A DNA stretch of 64,000 bases from Hericium rajendrae (GCA_033439255.1 CM065886.1:1240001-1304000), one strand, 5' to 3'; counted from the first letter of the stretch, positions 32,727-45,824 are shown. Numbers and translations are program-made. Notes: generated from the sequence alone by a model not told the origin.

Positions 32727-35700
32727 ATGGTGGCACAGACCCGCGCCGGCCAGCAGCCGTCGCACAGAAAGCTCAAGTTCAACGACAAGCTCATTGGAAA
32801 AGGCTTCTCTACGGACACCCTCCTCAAAAAGCTCAAGGCACTTCACACCGAGCTCGCGGATTTGGATCAGGAGTTGGTCGACGTGAGCTCCTTAGGCAAC
32901 GTTCGCAAGGAGCTCGTCCATACAACTATTCTGCTTCACAAAGATCGCGGTGTTAAGGCATACACTGCTTGTTGCCTTGCGGATCTTCTCCGACTCTACG
33001 CCCCCGATGCACCATACACCCACAATGAACTTCGCGACATCTTTCAATTCTTCTTCCGCCAGCTTACAGCAGGTCTGAAGGGCCCTGATTCACCGTATTA
33101 TCAGGAATACTTCCATCTTCTCGAGTCTCTATCGACTGTCAAGAGCGTGGTGCTCGTCTGTGATCTGCCAAACGCGGAGGAGCTCATGGCCGACATTTTT
33201 CGCGACTTCTTTAGCCTCGTGCGCCAGGACCTCGCGAAAAAGATCGAGATATTCATGGCAGACATCTTGGTCGCTATCGTGGATGAAGCTCAGACATTGC
33301 CGTCCGAGGTGTTGGAGAGCATAATGGCACAGTTCATGGACAAACACGCTGTGAGTCTTGCAGTATCTATTCTTTGCCGCGTCCGTGAACCATCTTCGAC
33401 AGAGCATGGACAATCCCGCATATCGTCTAGCTGTCCAAGTCTGTAACCAAACCGCCGACAAGCTTCAGCGACATGTCTGCCAGTACTTCACCGACATCAT
33501 TGTCTCACATTCGAAAGAGGACGACGATTTCAGCGAGATCCGCACCGCGCATGACCTTATCAAGCGCCTGAATCGCGCGTGTCCCGCGCTACTTCATAAC
33601 GTGATTCCTCAGTTAGAAGAAGAGCTCCGCGTCGAGGACGTACAGCTGCGTTCACTCGCGACACAGGTTCTGGGGGAGATGTTCGCAGACAAGGGAGGCT
33701 CGGACTTGACGAAGAAATATCCGACGACTTGGAATGCGTGGCTGTTGAGGAAGAACGATAAGTCTACAGCCGTCCGACTATTACTGATCGAGGCCGCGAA
33801 AGGTCTCATAGTCAATCTCGCAGATCAGAGAGATGTGATTGAAGGTTCGCGGACGAATTCCAGTTCAAAGCATATGACATTCTACTCACAACCACCTAGA
33901 GATGCTTTCTCTGAAATTGTTGGATCCCGATGAGAAAGTTAGGTCTGCAGTATGCAAGTTGTATTCGCAACTGGACTACGAGACAGCGTTGCACCACGTA
34001 TCCGTACAGCAGTTGAAGAATATAGCAGGACGTGGACTGGACAAGAAGGTCAATATCCTAAGTCTGCACGGTGTAGGGGTGCTGATGTTTCTGATATCGT
34101 ATAGCAAAGTGTCCGTGTTGAAGCTATGAACAGCACCGGCAAACTTTATAGTATCGCGTTTCCTGAGATGTCAGTTCCTGTCTTGTGGGGGCACAATTCC
34201 ATCTTACCTCTTAAACAGTGAAAATGGAGATCCTGCTGCGACACAACAATTCGCTTGGATTCCCCAAACGATATTGCACATGTCTTCAACAACGATGGAG
34301 GTCAAGTATGTATATTTTGGGCATCCATGCGGGGTTATATTAATTATTATCTAGAGCGGCGGCAGAACATGTCATGGCGGAATACATCTTACCACTGCCA
34401 ACATTGCCTACAGGGAAAAATGGGGATGTCGATGAAGCTGCTTGGACCGACCGCTTATTGTCTATCATGAAGTTCCTCGATGCGAAAGCCATCAATTCAT
34501 TACTCGCCATGTCGGGAATCAAGGGGCAGTGAGTGTTTCTGCCATTTTGTCTTGTTTCGATTCTCATCTTTGAAAGGCGTCCGACTATTTACGAGCGTTT
34601 CATCGAATGCTGTGAAAAGAATAATGTAGGCAACTTTGGTCTATCCATCTTCGACCACTGAATGTGTTATCACAGGGAGGCGTTATTGATGAGAACGAAG
34701 AAGAGGTGCAGCAGAAACTAAACATCGTTATAAAGAGGCTATCCGGTCAGTTCGCTGTTAATCGTTCTGGGTCACCCGCTGACATATGATCGGCCAATGG
34801 TAGGCTCGATGCCTGATCCTCTACACGCAGGGGATGATCTGCGCTCATTTGCGAAGATGAATGAAGGCCGTCTGTACAGGCTCCTGAGAACATGTATGGA
34901 GACACAGTCCGATCTCAAAACACTGGTGAAAGCCTCGGTCAGTCCTTCCCGTTAGATATATACTGCACCATCACTGATATCGTCTTTATCAGTCCGAGTT
35001 TCTCCGCCGTCTTGAGCAGTCGTCTCCGTCCGTTCAGCAAACGATGGCGACGTTCCTGCGCCGCGCGAGCCTGTGGCTGATCAACCAGTCGTCGATCCCC
35101 ACCCTCGTAAAGCGGCTACAGAGGGGCGATCCCGCCGGTGACGGATACGGCACTAGCCAGGCGCAGCTGTCAGCGAACAATGCAGAGGCCCTGTTGACCT
35201 TCGTCTCGAAGCACTGTCCTTCGTTTTACAAGCAGCACGTGAGCGAGCTGACGAAGGCTATCGCGAACGAAAAGAATCCCAGGCTAGTGGAGGTGTGCTT
35301 GCAGGCGCTAGCCGCCGTAGCGCAGTGGGATGAGAAGTTGGCACCGAGCGATAAGTATATCTGTTCAGTCCCATACGTGGTGATGCCATACTTACTGATC
35401 AGCGTTCCAGGCGAACGACAGACCGCATCATCAGATTCGCTCTTGAATCGAATCACCGATATGCGAAATTCTCGTCTCGATTGCTTGCGAAGTCGAAGAA
35501 TAGCGACAAAGCTTGCGCTCGTATAGTCAATGTTAGTTTTTCCAAGTGTCAATCTGACTTACCCGCGGCTGATCGTATGCTGCGCTCTCAGACGATATCG
35601 GAAGAACTCCCGGAGGTTGATGCCGATAAGCTCGTTGCGCATATAGCAGTCCTTCAGGAGTTCGCTAGGGCCGCGCCGGACGCTTTCGAAGAAGAGAGCG

Positions 35701-37642
35701 AGGTGATCATGGGCTTCTTGATCAAGCATGTCCTGATGAGTCCAAGTCCTCCCGATCCAGTAAGTTTCAAGCGCTAGCTCCCGTATTTGAGCTCACGGCA
35801 AAGTTAGGATGACATGGACCTCGATACCGAATGGGTGGAAGACGAAAACATGCGTCCATCGTTGCGAGCCAAGCTGCTCTCTCTTAAAGTCTGCAGGAAT
35901 CGTTGCTTGGCACATGCAGATTCGGAAAATGCACTTGACATAGCGACGCCTGTGATGAAGATGCTCTTCACGCTTCTGGAGAACGGCGGCTCTCTCGCGG
36001 CAAATGAAGACGAAGAGTGAGTATGATCCTAGTCTTTCTGACGACGATGTTGACATGGGATCGCAGCCCTAAAGTCAAGTCGAGGATGCGGCTACAAGCC
36101 GCTACATCTTTGCTTCATCTAGCAAGTGTCGAGAAGTACAACGAACACATCTCGCAGAACTTTATCACCCTAGCTATCACCATGCAGGTATATTCGTTCC
36201 TCATCACAATAGCCTCACGTCATGGACTTACTCTCATTCGTCAGGATCCCTGCTATCAAGTGCGAATGGGATTCCTATCGAAGCTTATCGCCCTTCTGCA
36301 GAGTCAGGCGTTACCTGCGCAGTTCAATACAATACCTTTCTTGACCATTCATGATCCTGAAGCAGATATAAAGAGTACAGTAAGTATCTATACGCGTGTT
36401 GTTGACGACAATACTCAAAGGCATCTTTCAGGCGAAAGCATACATTTCGTTTGCTTTCCGCACTCTACCGGCTTGTGCGTCTCAAAGTTGATATTACGTC
36501 CATACACTAAAATGACTGTCATCCTACAGCTTTAAAAGTTCAACATTTCGAAATGATGTTTGTTCGGTTCCTTCACCTTCTGGCGCATCATCCGGACTTC
36601 GCTCTGACGCAGGAGAGCCTCCCTGACATGGCGAAGTGAGCTTTCCTTAGGCATACCTTCTCACGCGTCGCCTTATTCATTTCCGTGAAACAGATATATT
36701 GACTTCTATCTGGAACTTATCGCGTCGCCGGAAAACGTCTCGCTTTTATACCACATAGCTGGGAAGGTCAAGACAGTGCGAGATGTGCATTCACAAGCCC
36801 ACAGCGAAGTTCGTTGATCCTCAGTCTTCATATTATGTACGCTGGATCCAGTGATACTGATGCAAAACAACAGAACATGTATGCGCTCAGCGAGCTGGCT
36901 CAGTATGTTATCAGAGCTCGGGCGCAGTCGCACTCCTGGGCGCTACCAAGTTATCCGGGCAAGGTCAAGATGTTTTCGGATATTTTAAGGCCTTTACCAA
37001 ATGCTCAAGCCACCAATGAGGTGCGTTTGTGCTCAAAGATCTGCTCGCTTATCTAGACTAACCGAGTCCATCTTAAAGATTCTGAAACGCATTTATCTGC
37101 CTTCGGATACTTTGGATTGGTTGAAAGACCAAGCAAAGCAAGCCAAAGCAGCAGATGCTGAAAAGAAAGTCAGTACTGTCACCGTTGAACAGATTCAGCC
37201 TTCACTGAAGACATGACGTAGCCGAAGCCACAGCGCAAGCGCAAAGCTCCTGTTCCGCGAGCCAATGGAACTGCCAAGTAAGTATTGAAAAGCTTCGACC
37301 GCTTCGAAACTGATCTCTGGGATTCTTAGACGCTCCCGGGGCAGTACTCGTCGGAAACGCCGCGATGCAGACGAGTCTCCCGAGGAGGATGAAGAAGACG
37401 AAGAGTCGCCAGACGAGAGTTCTGCGGACGAGCAAGAACAGGACGAGGATGCGGGTGAGGCCAAGTCGGAATCAAGTCCTGAAGAGAACGAGGAACCGAA
37501 GGAGGAAAGGCTAGGCCGTGGGGCAAGGACCAGAGCCAATGTATGTGGTTACCGTAATGTCAGACCTCACGCATGCTGATCGACTTGTCAGGCAAAGATA
37601 AAGCAGCAGGTGTCCAAGAAGAAGAGCCCGAAAAAGCATTAA
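32727..37642 (+). CDS. PDS5: Sister chromatid cohesion protein Pds5
   Basis: A long gene with many introns; the first exons are 32727-33350, 33403-33844 and then one from about 33900. The protein begins MVAQTRAGQQPSHRKLKFND and continues as a HEAT-repeat chain (LLKKLKALHTELADLDQ, KDRGVKAYTACCLADLLRLYAPDAPY, FFRQLTAGLKGPDSPYYQEYFHLLESL, KLLDPDEKVRSAVCKL) typical of Pds5. Pds5 binds cohesin on chromatin and controls its loading, release and acetylation. The tail is basic and acidic by turns (RKRRDADESPEEDEEDEE ... KKKSPKKH) and probably disordered. The start was chosen at 32727 rather than the upstream frame because conservation begins there. Expected length is about 1,200 residues. Exons beyond 34 kb were followed but not all junctions were fixed. 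Confidence 0.88.
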
Positions 37643-38000
37643 GCAATATACCGTCTTTCAGTCTTGTTATTTATGTCTGTTGTCGCTCTGGAATCTCACT
37701 TTCTCACTTGCTGCTATTTTCTTTCGCACACTGCAAGCATACCGTCAAATAAATCCGAAAAATGTTGTTTCCTGCATCTACTTTACGTTGCTTTCGTCGA
37801 ATTTATAACTGTATCCTTCGTTTCTCTCGGCGCTTCCAGTACTGATACTTTGCTTTGAAATTACTGAGTGTATCCTCTCGTATATCTGTACTTGATCCAT
37901 CCGTACATGCAGCGCTTCATTTCAGCACGATCATTCACAGACAATACCCAAGCTGGGTAATGACATCGAGTCCGATTGACAGCTGCACTGTGAAAGACCG
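37643..38000. other. Convergent spacer between PDS5 and the RING gene
   Basis: About 360 bp, AT-richer than the coding DNA, holding the 3' untranslated regions of both genes. No other feature is seen. Confidence 0.6.
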
Positions 38001-38571
38001 CTACAGGATATGCAAGAGAATCAGTGAATATAAAAGCGTCGCGCTCTGGCATACTGGGCATCGTGATGTCTTCGCGACCTGCGCCGTGATACACCTGCCC
38101 CATTTTCAGTGAGCATGCCAACGAACTTTGCGAACAATAATCTCAAGCTCACCTCCTGCAAAATAAGTGCCCGCACATCGTCGCGGTCACTTCGTCGCAT
38201 GGATCCCGACGACAAATACGACAGTATATGTTGGACACAGGCCGGACCCCTTCGATCGACGTCTGTGGTATAGAAGATACCTGGGAATTGTGCGTCGCAT
38301 CCTGCCGTGGCAAACCCTGGCCGAGAGCAGACAACGGCGTCATGGGCACCGTGTTGCCAAACTGCACACCGGGTCCGCCTTCCGCGGCATTCGGATCCGG
38401 CGTCTCTTCCTCGTCCTCATCCTCGTCGTCGAGTTCCGAGATCGAGTCTTCCGAGTCTGATTCTGACACTTGGCTGAGGCGAGCACTGCGCGGCAGTCTA
38501 CCGCCGGCGAGCGGGGGCGATGCAAGCTGGTCTGACAAATATCGATCTATATACTGTTCGTCAACGTGCAT
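38001..38571 (-). CDS. RING-type (C3HC4) zinc-finger protein, putative E3 ubiquitin ligase
   Basis: Exons 38571-38153 and 38094-38001 give 170 residues. An acidic stretch (SDSEDSISELDDEDEDEEE) precedes a RING finger formed across the intron: CRIC ... CGH(LF)C(RR)C ... CPVC. The end ATLLYSL follows directly. RING domains recruit E2 ubiquitin-conjugating enzymes; the substrate is unknown. The minus-strand frame continues upstream (to 38928) with residues such as FLIRASIDPAQCSAQRRFDTTRSLAPRKA that look protein-like, so the gene may have a further 5' exon joined through the donor near 38610. In that case the true protein is longer. Confidence 0.75.
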
Positions 38572-38955
38572 ATCGGTTAGATGCGGGCCCTATTGTGAGA
38601 CGATGCTGTACGTACGGCGGAGGCTTGCGCGAGCCTTTCTTGGCGCGAGGGATCTGGTGGTGTCGAAGCGGCGCTGCGCGGAGCACTGGGCGGGGTCAAT
38701 GGACGCGCGGATGAGGAAGGATGTGGTTTGACGGGCGATGTGCTTCTTTGGAGCTGGGTGGCAGGATCTGAAATTATCGCGGATGTCGAGCTGGTCTACG
38801 AGGGAAGGATGAGTATAAAAAAAAGAGTGCTGCCGTCTCCTCCCTTCAACGCGCCTTTTGTGGGTCCACATTCGTGCCTTCTGCCGCAGAGGGTCTGAAC
38901 TGCTGAGACACACGCTTCGCGAGCCCACATGCGTGCTGCAATTCAGACGGTCTGG

Positions 38956-39714
38956 TCACGATGTCTGCAAAGGAAAGTGCATTCGAAGACGTACATTCGA
39001 TATCGCTTCGTCATCTTGAAATGCTCTCTGACAGAGAGAGCACTTTGGGTGGGCAGGAGAAAGGAAGAAGTGCAGATCGCGCATGAGCGATGATTCGAAC
39101 AGTTCGCCGCATGCTGCACAAAAGAGATTTAGATGTTTGATGTTGCAATGCTGAGATATTGCAGGCCAGAATGACTTTATGTTAGCACCTGGTGACCAGT
39201 GGTGGGTTGATGAAAGACCTACTTCACTAAAAGCAAAAGCATCCTTGAACCCCAGAGAACATACCGTGCAAGTCGGGTGATTCGCAGACGTCAAGTAATG
39301 TTCACCCAGTCCATCGACCGACACGACAATAGCGCAAGCCCGGCAATCCACAAATTGATGATGTGCCAGACGATGCTGTAGAAAGTTAACCACTCAATCC
39401 CGAGCCGACGACAATAGTCCACTGAGCCCCTTACGATTTCGAGCCCGTCGGCGTCCTCGAAGCCTTGATTGCATCGCGTGCACTTAGGATGGGCTGGCGA
39501 CTCCCGGAAGTGAAACTGCATTTCCTCGGCCGTAGGAAACCTCCTATCGCAAATACTACAGTGAAGATGGTGGAGCAGTTCGCGATGCTGGGTCGAGAGT
39601 AAGTACCACGACTCGAGACGCGCTCAAGGGAGGGCATCTCAGGGGACCCACCGTTTTGAGGGCCTTTCCGCCGAGCAACAACGCGCCGCATTCTGGACAT
39701 GGCTTTGTTTTCAT
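38956..39714 (-). CDS. C2H2-like multi-zinc-finger protein
   Basis: The start MKTKPCPECGALLLGGKALK at 39714 is followed by exon 1 to 39652 and exon 2 from 39587, with further exons from about 39380 and 39150, ending at TGA 38958-38956. Each block repeats C-x2-C ... H pairs with the signature HP(K/T)C(S/T)xCxxGF (CSICDRRFPTAEEMQFHF...SPAHPKCTRCNQGFEDADGL; CRACAIVV...ANHPTCTVCSLGFKDAF; CAACGELFESSLMRDLHFF...HPKCSLCQRAF). Such degenerate C2H2 arrays are common in Agaricomycetes; nucleic-acid binding is assumed, not shown. The stop lies only 385 bp from the RING gene start on the same strand, so read-through or fusion with it should be considered. Confidence 0.7.
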
Positions 39715-40074
39715 GGCTGGTGAAAGATTCCAGCCAGGTGTCAGAAGAGTGAAGTGTAGAGAGTCGACCCTTGGTAATGGCCACCCCTTTCAGTTGTATG
39801 TAGTTCGTCGGAAGCAGGTTCGTAGGCGCCCAGCTCTTCGCCAAGTCGGCAAACACGTTGTGTCCGCGCGTTTTCTGACTAGTCCACGAGGAGCACATTC
39901 ACACACACAGAGCTCTGCTAGGATATGAACACAAGAAACGTAGTGATGTTGCCTAAATGCAAGGTAAAACAGACAAATGGATGCAAATGCGAGTATCTAC
40001 GGTAATGCGAGTACAAAGGACATCAGACGAGCACAGCAAGAAGACGAGAGGAACGTGTAAGTAGGACACGGCGC

Positions 40075-43000
40075 CTAGCCGTAATTAAGACCGCCGTTGG
40101 GCGGCCCGCTGCTGGGCGGTCCATTCCGCCGGCCTCCACCGCGGCGGTCGCGGTTGTCGAAGCCGGCACCGCGACCCATGGGCACCGGCGGGCGCTGCGG
40201 CAGACCGGGAGGCCGCGGCGGTTGCTGCTGCTTCGTGACGTCCCATGGAGGAGGCGGGCCGGGGTATAGGTGCTGAGGCGGGACATAGTGGTGGTGGTGC
40301 TGCACATACGCGCCCGGTGGACCGTACGGCATAGGATAAGGCTGACCCGGACCGGGGTAGCCGGCGTGCGGTGGGAAACCCTGTGGAGGCGGGTGGCCGT
40401 AGCCACCGTGCATAGGTGGAGGGAGATTCGGAGGGGGGTAACCTGGAGGGCCAGGGTGTGGGCGGAAGTTGTCGCGGCCGTGCTGAGGCGGACCGCGGTT
40501 CTGGTAAAAGGCTGGAGGCGGCTGACCCATAGGCGGGGGTGGCATGGGACGGTATGTGTCGCGAGGAGGATTCTGCATCTGGGGAGGCATGGGTAGCTGA
40601 TGATGACGACGACCACGCTTATCGAACTCATGCGATGCTTCATACGTCGGGAGACTGTGGTCGAATACGATCAGGTACCATTCAGGACGACAATGGCAAC
40701 AAACTACTCACGTCTTCGGGTCTGCAGGGAGAGGGTCTGTCCAGAAATAATCATGATCAAGGGCCTCCGAGGCAGTTAACCGCATTCGCGGATTGCAAGT
40801 CAAGAGCTTGTCGATCAAATCACAAGTCTCGGTGCCGAACCTATTGGAGAACGAACGTGAGCGTATGTGCGGAGAAAGTAAATCTCGGGACACGCACTGC
40901 TCGAAGATGGACTTGAGCTTCTTCGAGTGCTGAGCATGGTGCTTGACACCTTCGCAGCCAGGAAGCAGATCGAAATTCGGCCACGTATGCTGGTTCGGTG
41001 TTCCACACATTTGCCAGATCTTCTCCAGTTGATCGAGGTCGGACACTCCAGGCAAAATCGGATGGCGCAGGAACATCTCGCCAAGCACACAGCTGCATGT
41101 ATGTCAGAAAAACAGCATTCAGGAATTGAAACGTGCACGTACCCAACTCCCCACATGTCAATCTCGCCCCCATAATGCCTCGCGCCGAGCAACAGCTCGG
41201 GCGGTCGGTACCATCGCGTCACGACGCAGTTCGTATATCTGAGCGATTTGCTGTGAGGATCATTCGCCGCCTCATTGGTAGCAGCAGATCGCGGGTCGAA
41301 GGAACGAGCCAGGCCGAAATCAGCGATACGAAGAGATCCATCATTCGAGATGAGCAAGTTGGCAGCCTTCATGTCACGGTGTAGAATGTGGTTCTGAAGA
41401 CAGATATCAGAGATGCACTTAGGAAAGTGAATAGCTGCGAAGACGTACCCGGTGCATGTACTCCGTTCCCTCCAAAAGCTGTTTCATGTATAACTTGATC
41501 TGGCTGGGAGACAGCTTGACCCGCTCATTCTCCAACAGGCCGGCGAGATCGTGGTCCATGTACGGAAAGACCATGTACACAGACATGGGTGAATCCTTGC
41601 CCTTGCCTGTAACGAATTAGCGGGATCAAAGCGACATCTCCGAAGATGCTCACTTCGCACGACAAACATATCGAGGAGTTCGACGATATTGGTATGTTTC
41701 AGAGCCTTGAGAATCTTGATCTCGCGAAGAGCCGTGACAGGCATTCCTTCCTTCTCGTTGTGCATGAGAATGCGTTTGAGGGCGACTATGGTGCCCCTAC
41801 TTCGGTGGACGGCCTTATGGACCTCGCTATAACACAAGCCAGTCAGCGCCATCCACTAGACAACGAAAACGTGCATACCCAAATGTGCCCTCGCCCAGCT
41901 TCGTCGTCGCGTCGTAATCCTCTTGACGCCCGCATCCGACAAAGACTTTGCCATAGGCCTTCTGCTCTTCGTCACGCGTCCGGTGTTTAGGCTCTCTCTT
42001 CTTCACGCGCACCATGGCCTTCTCCAAGGACTTCTTTACCTTGAGCTTCGGCTCATCGATAGCCTCACCTTCCTCCCGCTCAAGCTCGCGCGCCTGAGTG
42101 CTTGGGGCAGGAAGCGGAAGCGGCGACGGCGAATGCGGTGCCTTTGGCGCTGGCGGCTTCTTCGGTAATGAAATCGATACCGTCGCATGTATGGTCGGCA
42201 GAATGTCATTTTTGGCTGGAGCCGAGGGCGGGGGCGGAGGTGGGGGCGACGAGGGCTGCGGAGGGGTCGAGGGTCTAGACAAGTCTGGACGGCGGGGAGG
42301 AGAGACGGGGCGGTAACTGTCGTAGTCGCGCTGACGTGCGTCGTCGTACGTATCGCGGCGACCTGGACGATAGTAATCGCGTGGCGGCTGAGGCGAACGG
42401 CGTCGGTACGCGTCGTCACCCCAGGACTGGAGTGGCGAGCGCCGGTAATGCGCGCGGGAATCCGCGTTCCAGTTGTTGTATGGGTCAGCCTGGCGAGCAT
42501 ACCTGCTGGACGTAAAGGTGTTGCTTGCGTGATATGGGCGGTCCGAATGTTCGTAATCCCGGCGCGGTGGTGGTGACGGGGAAGGGGACGGACGTGTGTA
42601 GCGTGGTGAAGGCAGTCGATGCTTGCCCTTGTTCGAGACGGACGACGGACTGGATGCAGACGAGCGACTCGGCGACGCAGGCGACCGTGCGCGGCCTCGA
42701 CTCCTGTCTCGACTGTCGCCCGAGCGACCCCGCGACGATGCTGAAGACGGACTTCTGCCCCCTCGCCTCGTGTAATCCCGGTCGTAGTCGCCGTCGTGCG
42801 CCGGCCGCTCGTCATAGTCCCGCCCATTGCGGTCCCAATCCCGAGGCTGCCGGCCAGCCCAGTCCCTGCCACCGCTCCTGTCTTCCCGACGGAAGCTGGA
42901 GGATGGTTTCCAGCTGTCTATGGGGTCCCGAAGGATGGCATCCCGCTCCTGCGCCCCTCGCCGCCTATCCCCGCCATTCGGCCTCATCTCGCCCTCTTCC

Positions 43001-43251
43001 GTGCTCTCTCTCAACACATTACGACCGTTGACCTCGTCTCCTGCTACCGGCTTCTTCTTGAACGGGAACTTGACCTTGGGTGGGTACGTCGCCGCCGCAG
43101 GCGGTGGAGATGGAGAACGCCTTCGAGGACTTGCCCTTGGTGGCGCATCGTCGACCTCGCCTTCCTCCGGGGAAGACGACGCTGTCCTCCTTTTCTGCCG
43201 CGCCCTGTCTGGCGACGCCGACGCCGTGCGCTTCATGGGGCCGTGAACCAT
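40075..43251 (-). CDS. BUR1: Bur1/CDK9-type cyclin-dependent kinase
   Basis: Seven exons: the first is 43251-41879, the second 41826-41654, the last ends at 40075. A 450-residue Arg/Ser/Pro-rich, RS-like N-terminal arm precedes the kinase: GEGTFGEVHKA (glycine loop, split by intron 1), VALKRI, a PITALRE-like [31 protein letters not shown], and [14 protein letters not shown] with the T-loop threonine. After the kinase, [16 protein letters not shown] is the Bur1/Sgv1 signature. It is followed by a Pro/Gly/His-rich tail. Bur1 phosphorylates the RNA polymerase II tail linker and Spt5 during elongation with a cyclin partner. M6 (43236) is an alternative start. The long RS-like arm is more like metazoan CDK12/13 than yeast Bur1. 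Confidence 0.9.
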
Positions 43252-43395
43252 TGGTCACGACGATCCTGAGGGATGACTGTTGAGGAGAGAAAGAAGGCCG
43301 TTACGACTGTAGCCTACTATTCACTTGATTACCTAATAAGCGCCTACCTTTTATGCGCGGGTTTGACTTTTAGTCAGTACTAAAGTAGCTCCCCC

Positions 43396-44253
43396 ATGTC
43401 TTCGACAATTCTTCCTCCTGGCATTCAGGGTGACTTGCAAGAGGTCATCAGCGGTGGTGGCACCGACTGGCTTGACTTTCAGTTCATTAAGTTCTATACA
43501 AATGCGTACATCTTCCAGGATGACAAGGTAAAGACGAGCCTGTCATCCTACCCGGCGCATCATGACGCGAATGACTAACTTCCCTCTAGCTTTTGCTTGG
43601 ATACAAGAAGAGAGGATTTGGAGTTGGAAAGTGAGTGAAGTAATATATGGACGAAACCATGTACTAGCGCCCCGCAGGTATAATGGATTCGGTGGCAAGG
43701 TCGATCCAGGCGAAACGCCCGACCAAGCAGCTGTTCGCGAGCTGAAGGCAAGTGTCTCTAATCGCTATATCAACACAAAAACTGAGGAAGAGCCAGGAGG
43801 AAGCAGGCATCGATGCCCCGCTTCGGCACTGTGGCACCTTCCTTTTCGTCATGAAGCCTGGTCCTGAGTGGGCTTTCCAGATTGAGCTGTATCGTGCCGA
43901 TAGCTACAGCGGCACCCTTGAAGAGTGAGTCTATCTGTACGGGGAAAAGGAGGATATCTTTATGCAGTCACCCCCTTAGGACGGATGAGATGCGCCCGCA
44001 ATGGTTCTCTGTCAGCCCTCCTTCGTCAGACTCTGCCGTTGCAGAAGTTGCATCTAAGGCCGAGAAACTCAGCAAAGCTCCTGCTTTGTCTCCTATCCCA
44101 TTTGCTAGCATGTGGGAAGGCGATCACTTGTGGTTTCCCTTCCTCTTGTCAAGCCAGCGCTTCACGGGGCGTGTCGATTTCGAGGAAGTCGACGGTGTTC
44201 CCAGGCTTACCAGATGGTGGTTTGGCGTCCCACCACGAAACCCGACAGACTGA
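43396..44253 (+). CDS. Nudix hydrolase, MTH1-like
   Basis: Exons 43396-43527, 43590-43630, 43678-43747, 43797-43924 and 43980-44253 give 214 residues. The Nudix box reads GGKVDPGETPDQAAVREL-K-EEAGID, with the metal-binding glutamates of REx2EE present. The order of segments (LLLGYKKRGFGVGKYNGFGGKV, then the box, then F-V-MKPGPEWAFQIELYRAD and MWEGDHLWFPFLL) matches MTH1-type enzymes, which remove oxidised purine dNTPs. The third intron (43748-43796) begins GCAAGT, a GC-AG intron, and cuts the Nudix box. The N-terminal 40 residues are longer than in human MTH1. It is convergent with the D-amino-acid oxidase gene, 90 bp between stops. Confidence 0.88.
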
Positions 44254-44343
44254 ACATACACAGGCGATATACATTTGCTAGATATCTTCTACATATGTAT
44301 CCGGTATAAAATTGTTATACCCGTGATTTCTTCGACCTTCTTC

Positions 44344-45824
44344 TCAATTCTTGTTCACGGCCTCCTTGACCAAATCCACAGCGACAGCAGCAGAACCCCA
44401 CGAGGACTGGTATCCATACCCATCATGTCTGAAAACACGTCTCAGTCAACTATGTTTGGAATGCCAAATCATATGAACCCACCCGTAGTGATGGATGACG
44501 GGAACCTTGCGCCCCTGTACGTCAACCCACTCCGTCTCCAAGCGGATCCCGCCGGTCCGTCCAGGACGGAATCCACAACCCTCCTCTTCAATGAGGGGCC
44601 TCAGATCATCGATGGTCGGGGCGCGCTTAGCGCGCACCGCGGGCGGGGCGAGTTCCGGGCAGAGCGCAAGTGTTCGCGTCAGGATGTCCGTCGTCGTCTC
44701 CGGACGGGGAACGGGATACCTTCCGCTTCGCATTAGTCCACCGTCGCGATCACAAATCACCATTGCACGCACCAGTCGTTCACTCCGCGCGTACCGCCGA
44801 GAATCACCTGCTAGGGCATCAATACGAGCGTGGACGGCCCAACGTCGCCACTCACTTGCCCACAGCGCCGCGGGATCACGTACGTGATAGCTGCACCATC
44901 CTTCCCAACGACCGACGAGCCGGACCGGACCCACGGCGCGCGCACAACGACCGTCTGCCCGCGCACGGGGTGCACGTTCGCGTCCTCCACGCCGCCGAGT
45001 GCGCGCGCGCCCAGGCCGACGCACACGACGAGCGCGTCGACGTGCCGGTCGAAGCCCGGGTTCGCGGATGCCGCCTGCGTGCCGCCCTCGAGCACCTGCG
45101 CGATGTGCTGCACGGACGCGCGGACGGTCGTGCCGCCGTTCGCGAGGAAGCGGCCCTGGAGCCACGGGAGGTAGACGGGCGTGTCGATGTTGACGGTCGT
45201 GAAGGCGATGCCAGCGCGCGCGGTGGGGACGGCGGCGAGCGCGGAGGGCGCAAGGTGCTTGAACTGCGCGGTTGTGTGGGTGAGTGGGTCTGCTGTCGCG
45301 TGTAGGGGACTCACGTCGGGCATGAAGGAGAGAAAGTCCACGTTGGTGTCCGCGGATTCGTGATAGTCAGTTTGAGGGACACGGAGGAAGTACCGTTCCG
45401 ATTCGATCGTTGCGTCGGACAGCTCGAGCATGGTTTCGAATGTCTCCTGCTCGAGCTCTAAAGATAATCAGCGGGGACTCTGCATTCATGGAAGTGCCAA
45501 AGCGACGTACTGGCTTTCTTTGGATCATTCTTCGACTCGGCGGGCACATTGTGAGCTCCCTGCCGACCCAGATGAGAATGAAGGATCCGCAGTGAGGAAT
45601 CTACGCACGGCCCAGTGGCTTGTGTACCGGATGGACTTGGGATCAGTGGCGAAATGCTCGGCTATAATGGTGACTTGGTAGTCGGTGCTCTGTTGAATCA
45701 CGAGAGCAGTCGTAAGGCCGATGACACCTAATATGAGATGCGTTAGTGAATCGAAGGCATGCGATGTTATTTCCTCACCCGCGCCAAGGACGACGACATG
45801 CTTCTTCTGGTTGGGGGCGGACAT
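44344..45824 (-). CDS. D-amino-acid oxidase family flavoenzyme
   Basis: A gene of about seven exons: 45824-45779, 45727-about 45630, then blocks near 45580-45520, 45465-45316, 45264-44900 and 44835 onwards, ending at TGA 44346-44344. The FAD-binding start KKHVVVLGAG|VIGLTTALVI is split by intron 1; YTSHWA|GAHNVP, VILGGTRGVNDWYPVPRPE and the C-terminal GYGYQSSWGSA are family blocks. The enzyme oxidises D-amino acids to keto acids, releasing ammonia and peroxide. It is usually peroxisomal, but this C-terminus (KEAVNKN) is not a PTS1 tripeptide. One intron (45315-45265) is in frame and without a stop, so retention would add 17 residues. Confidence 0.85.
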
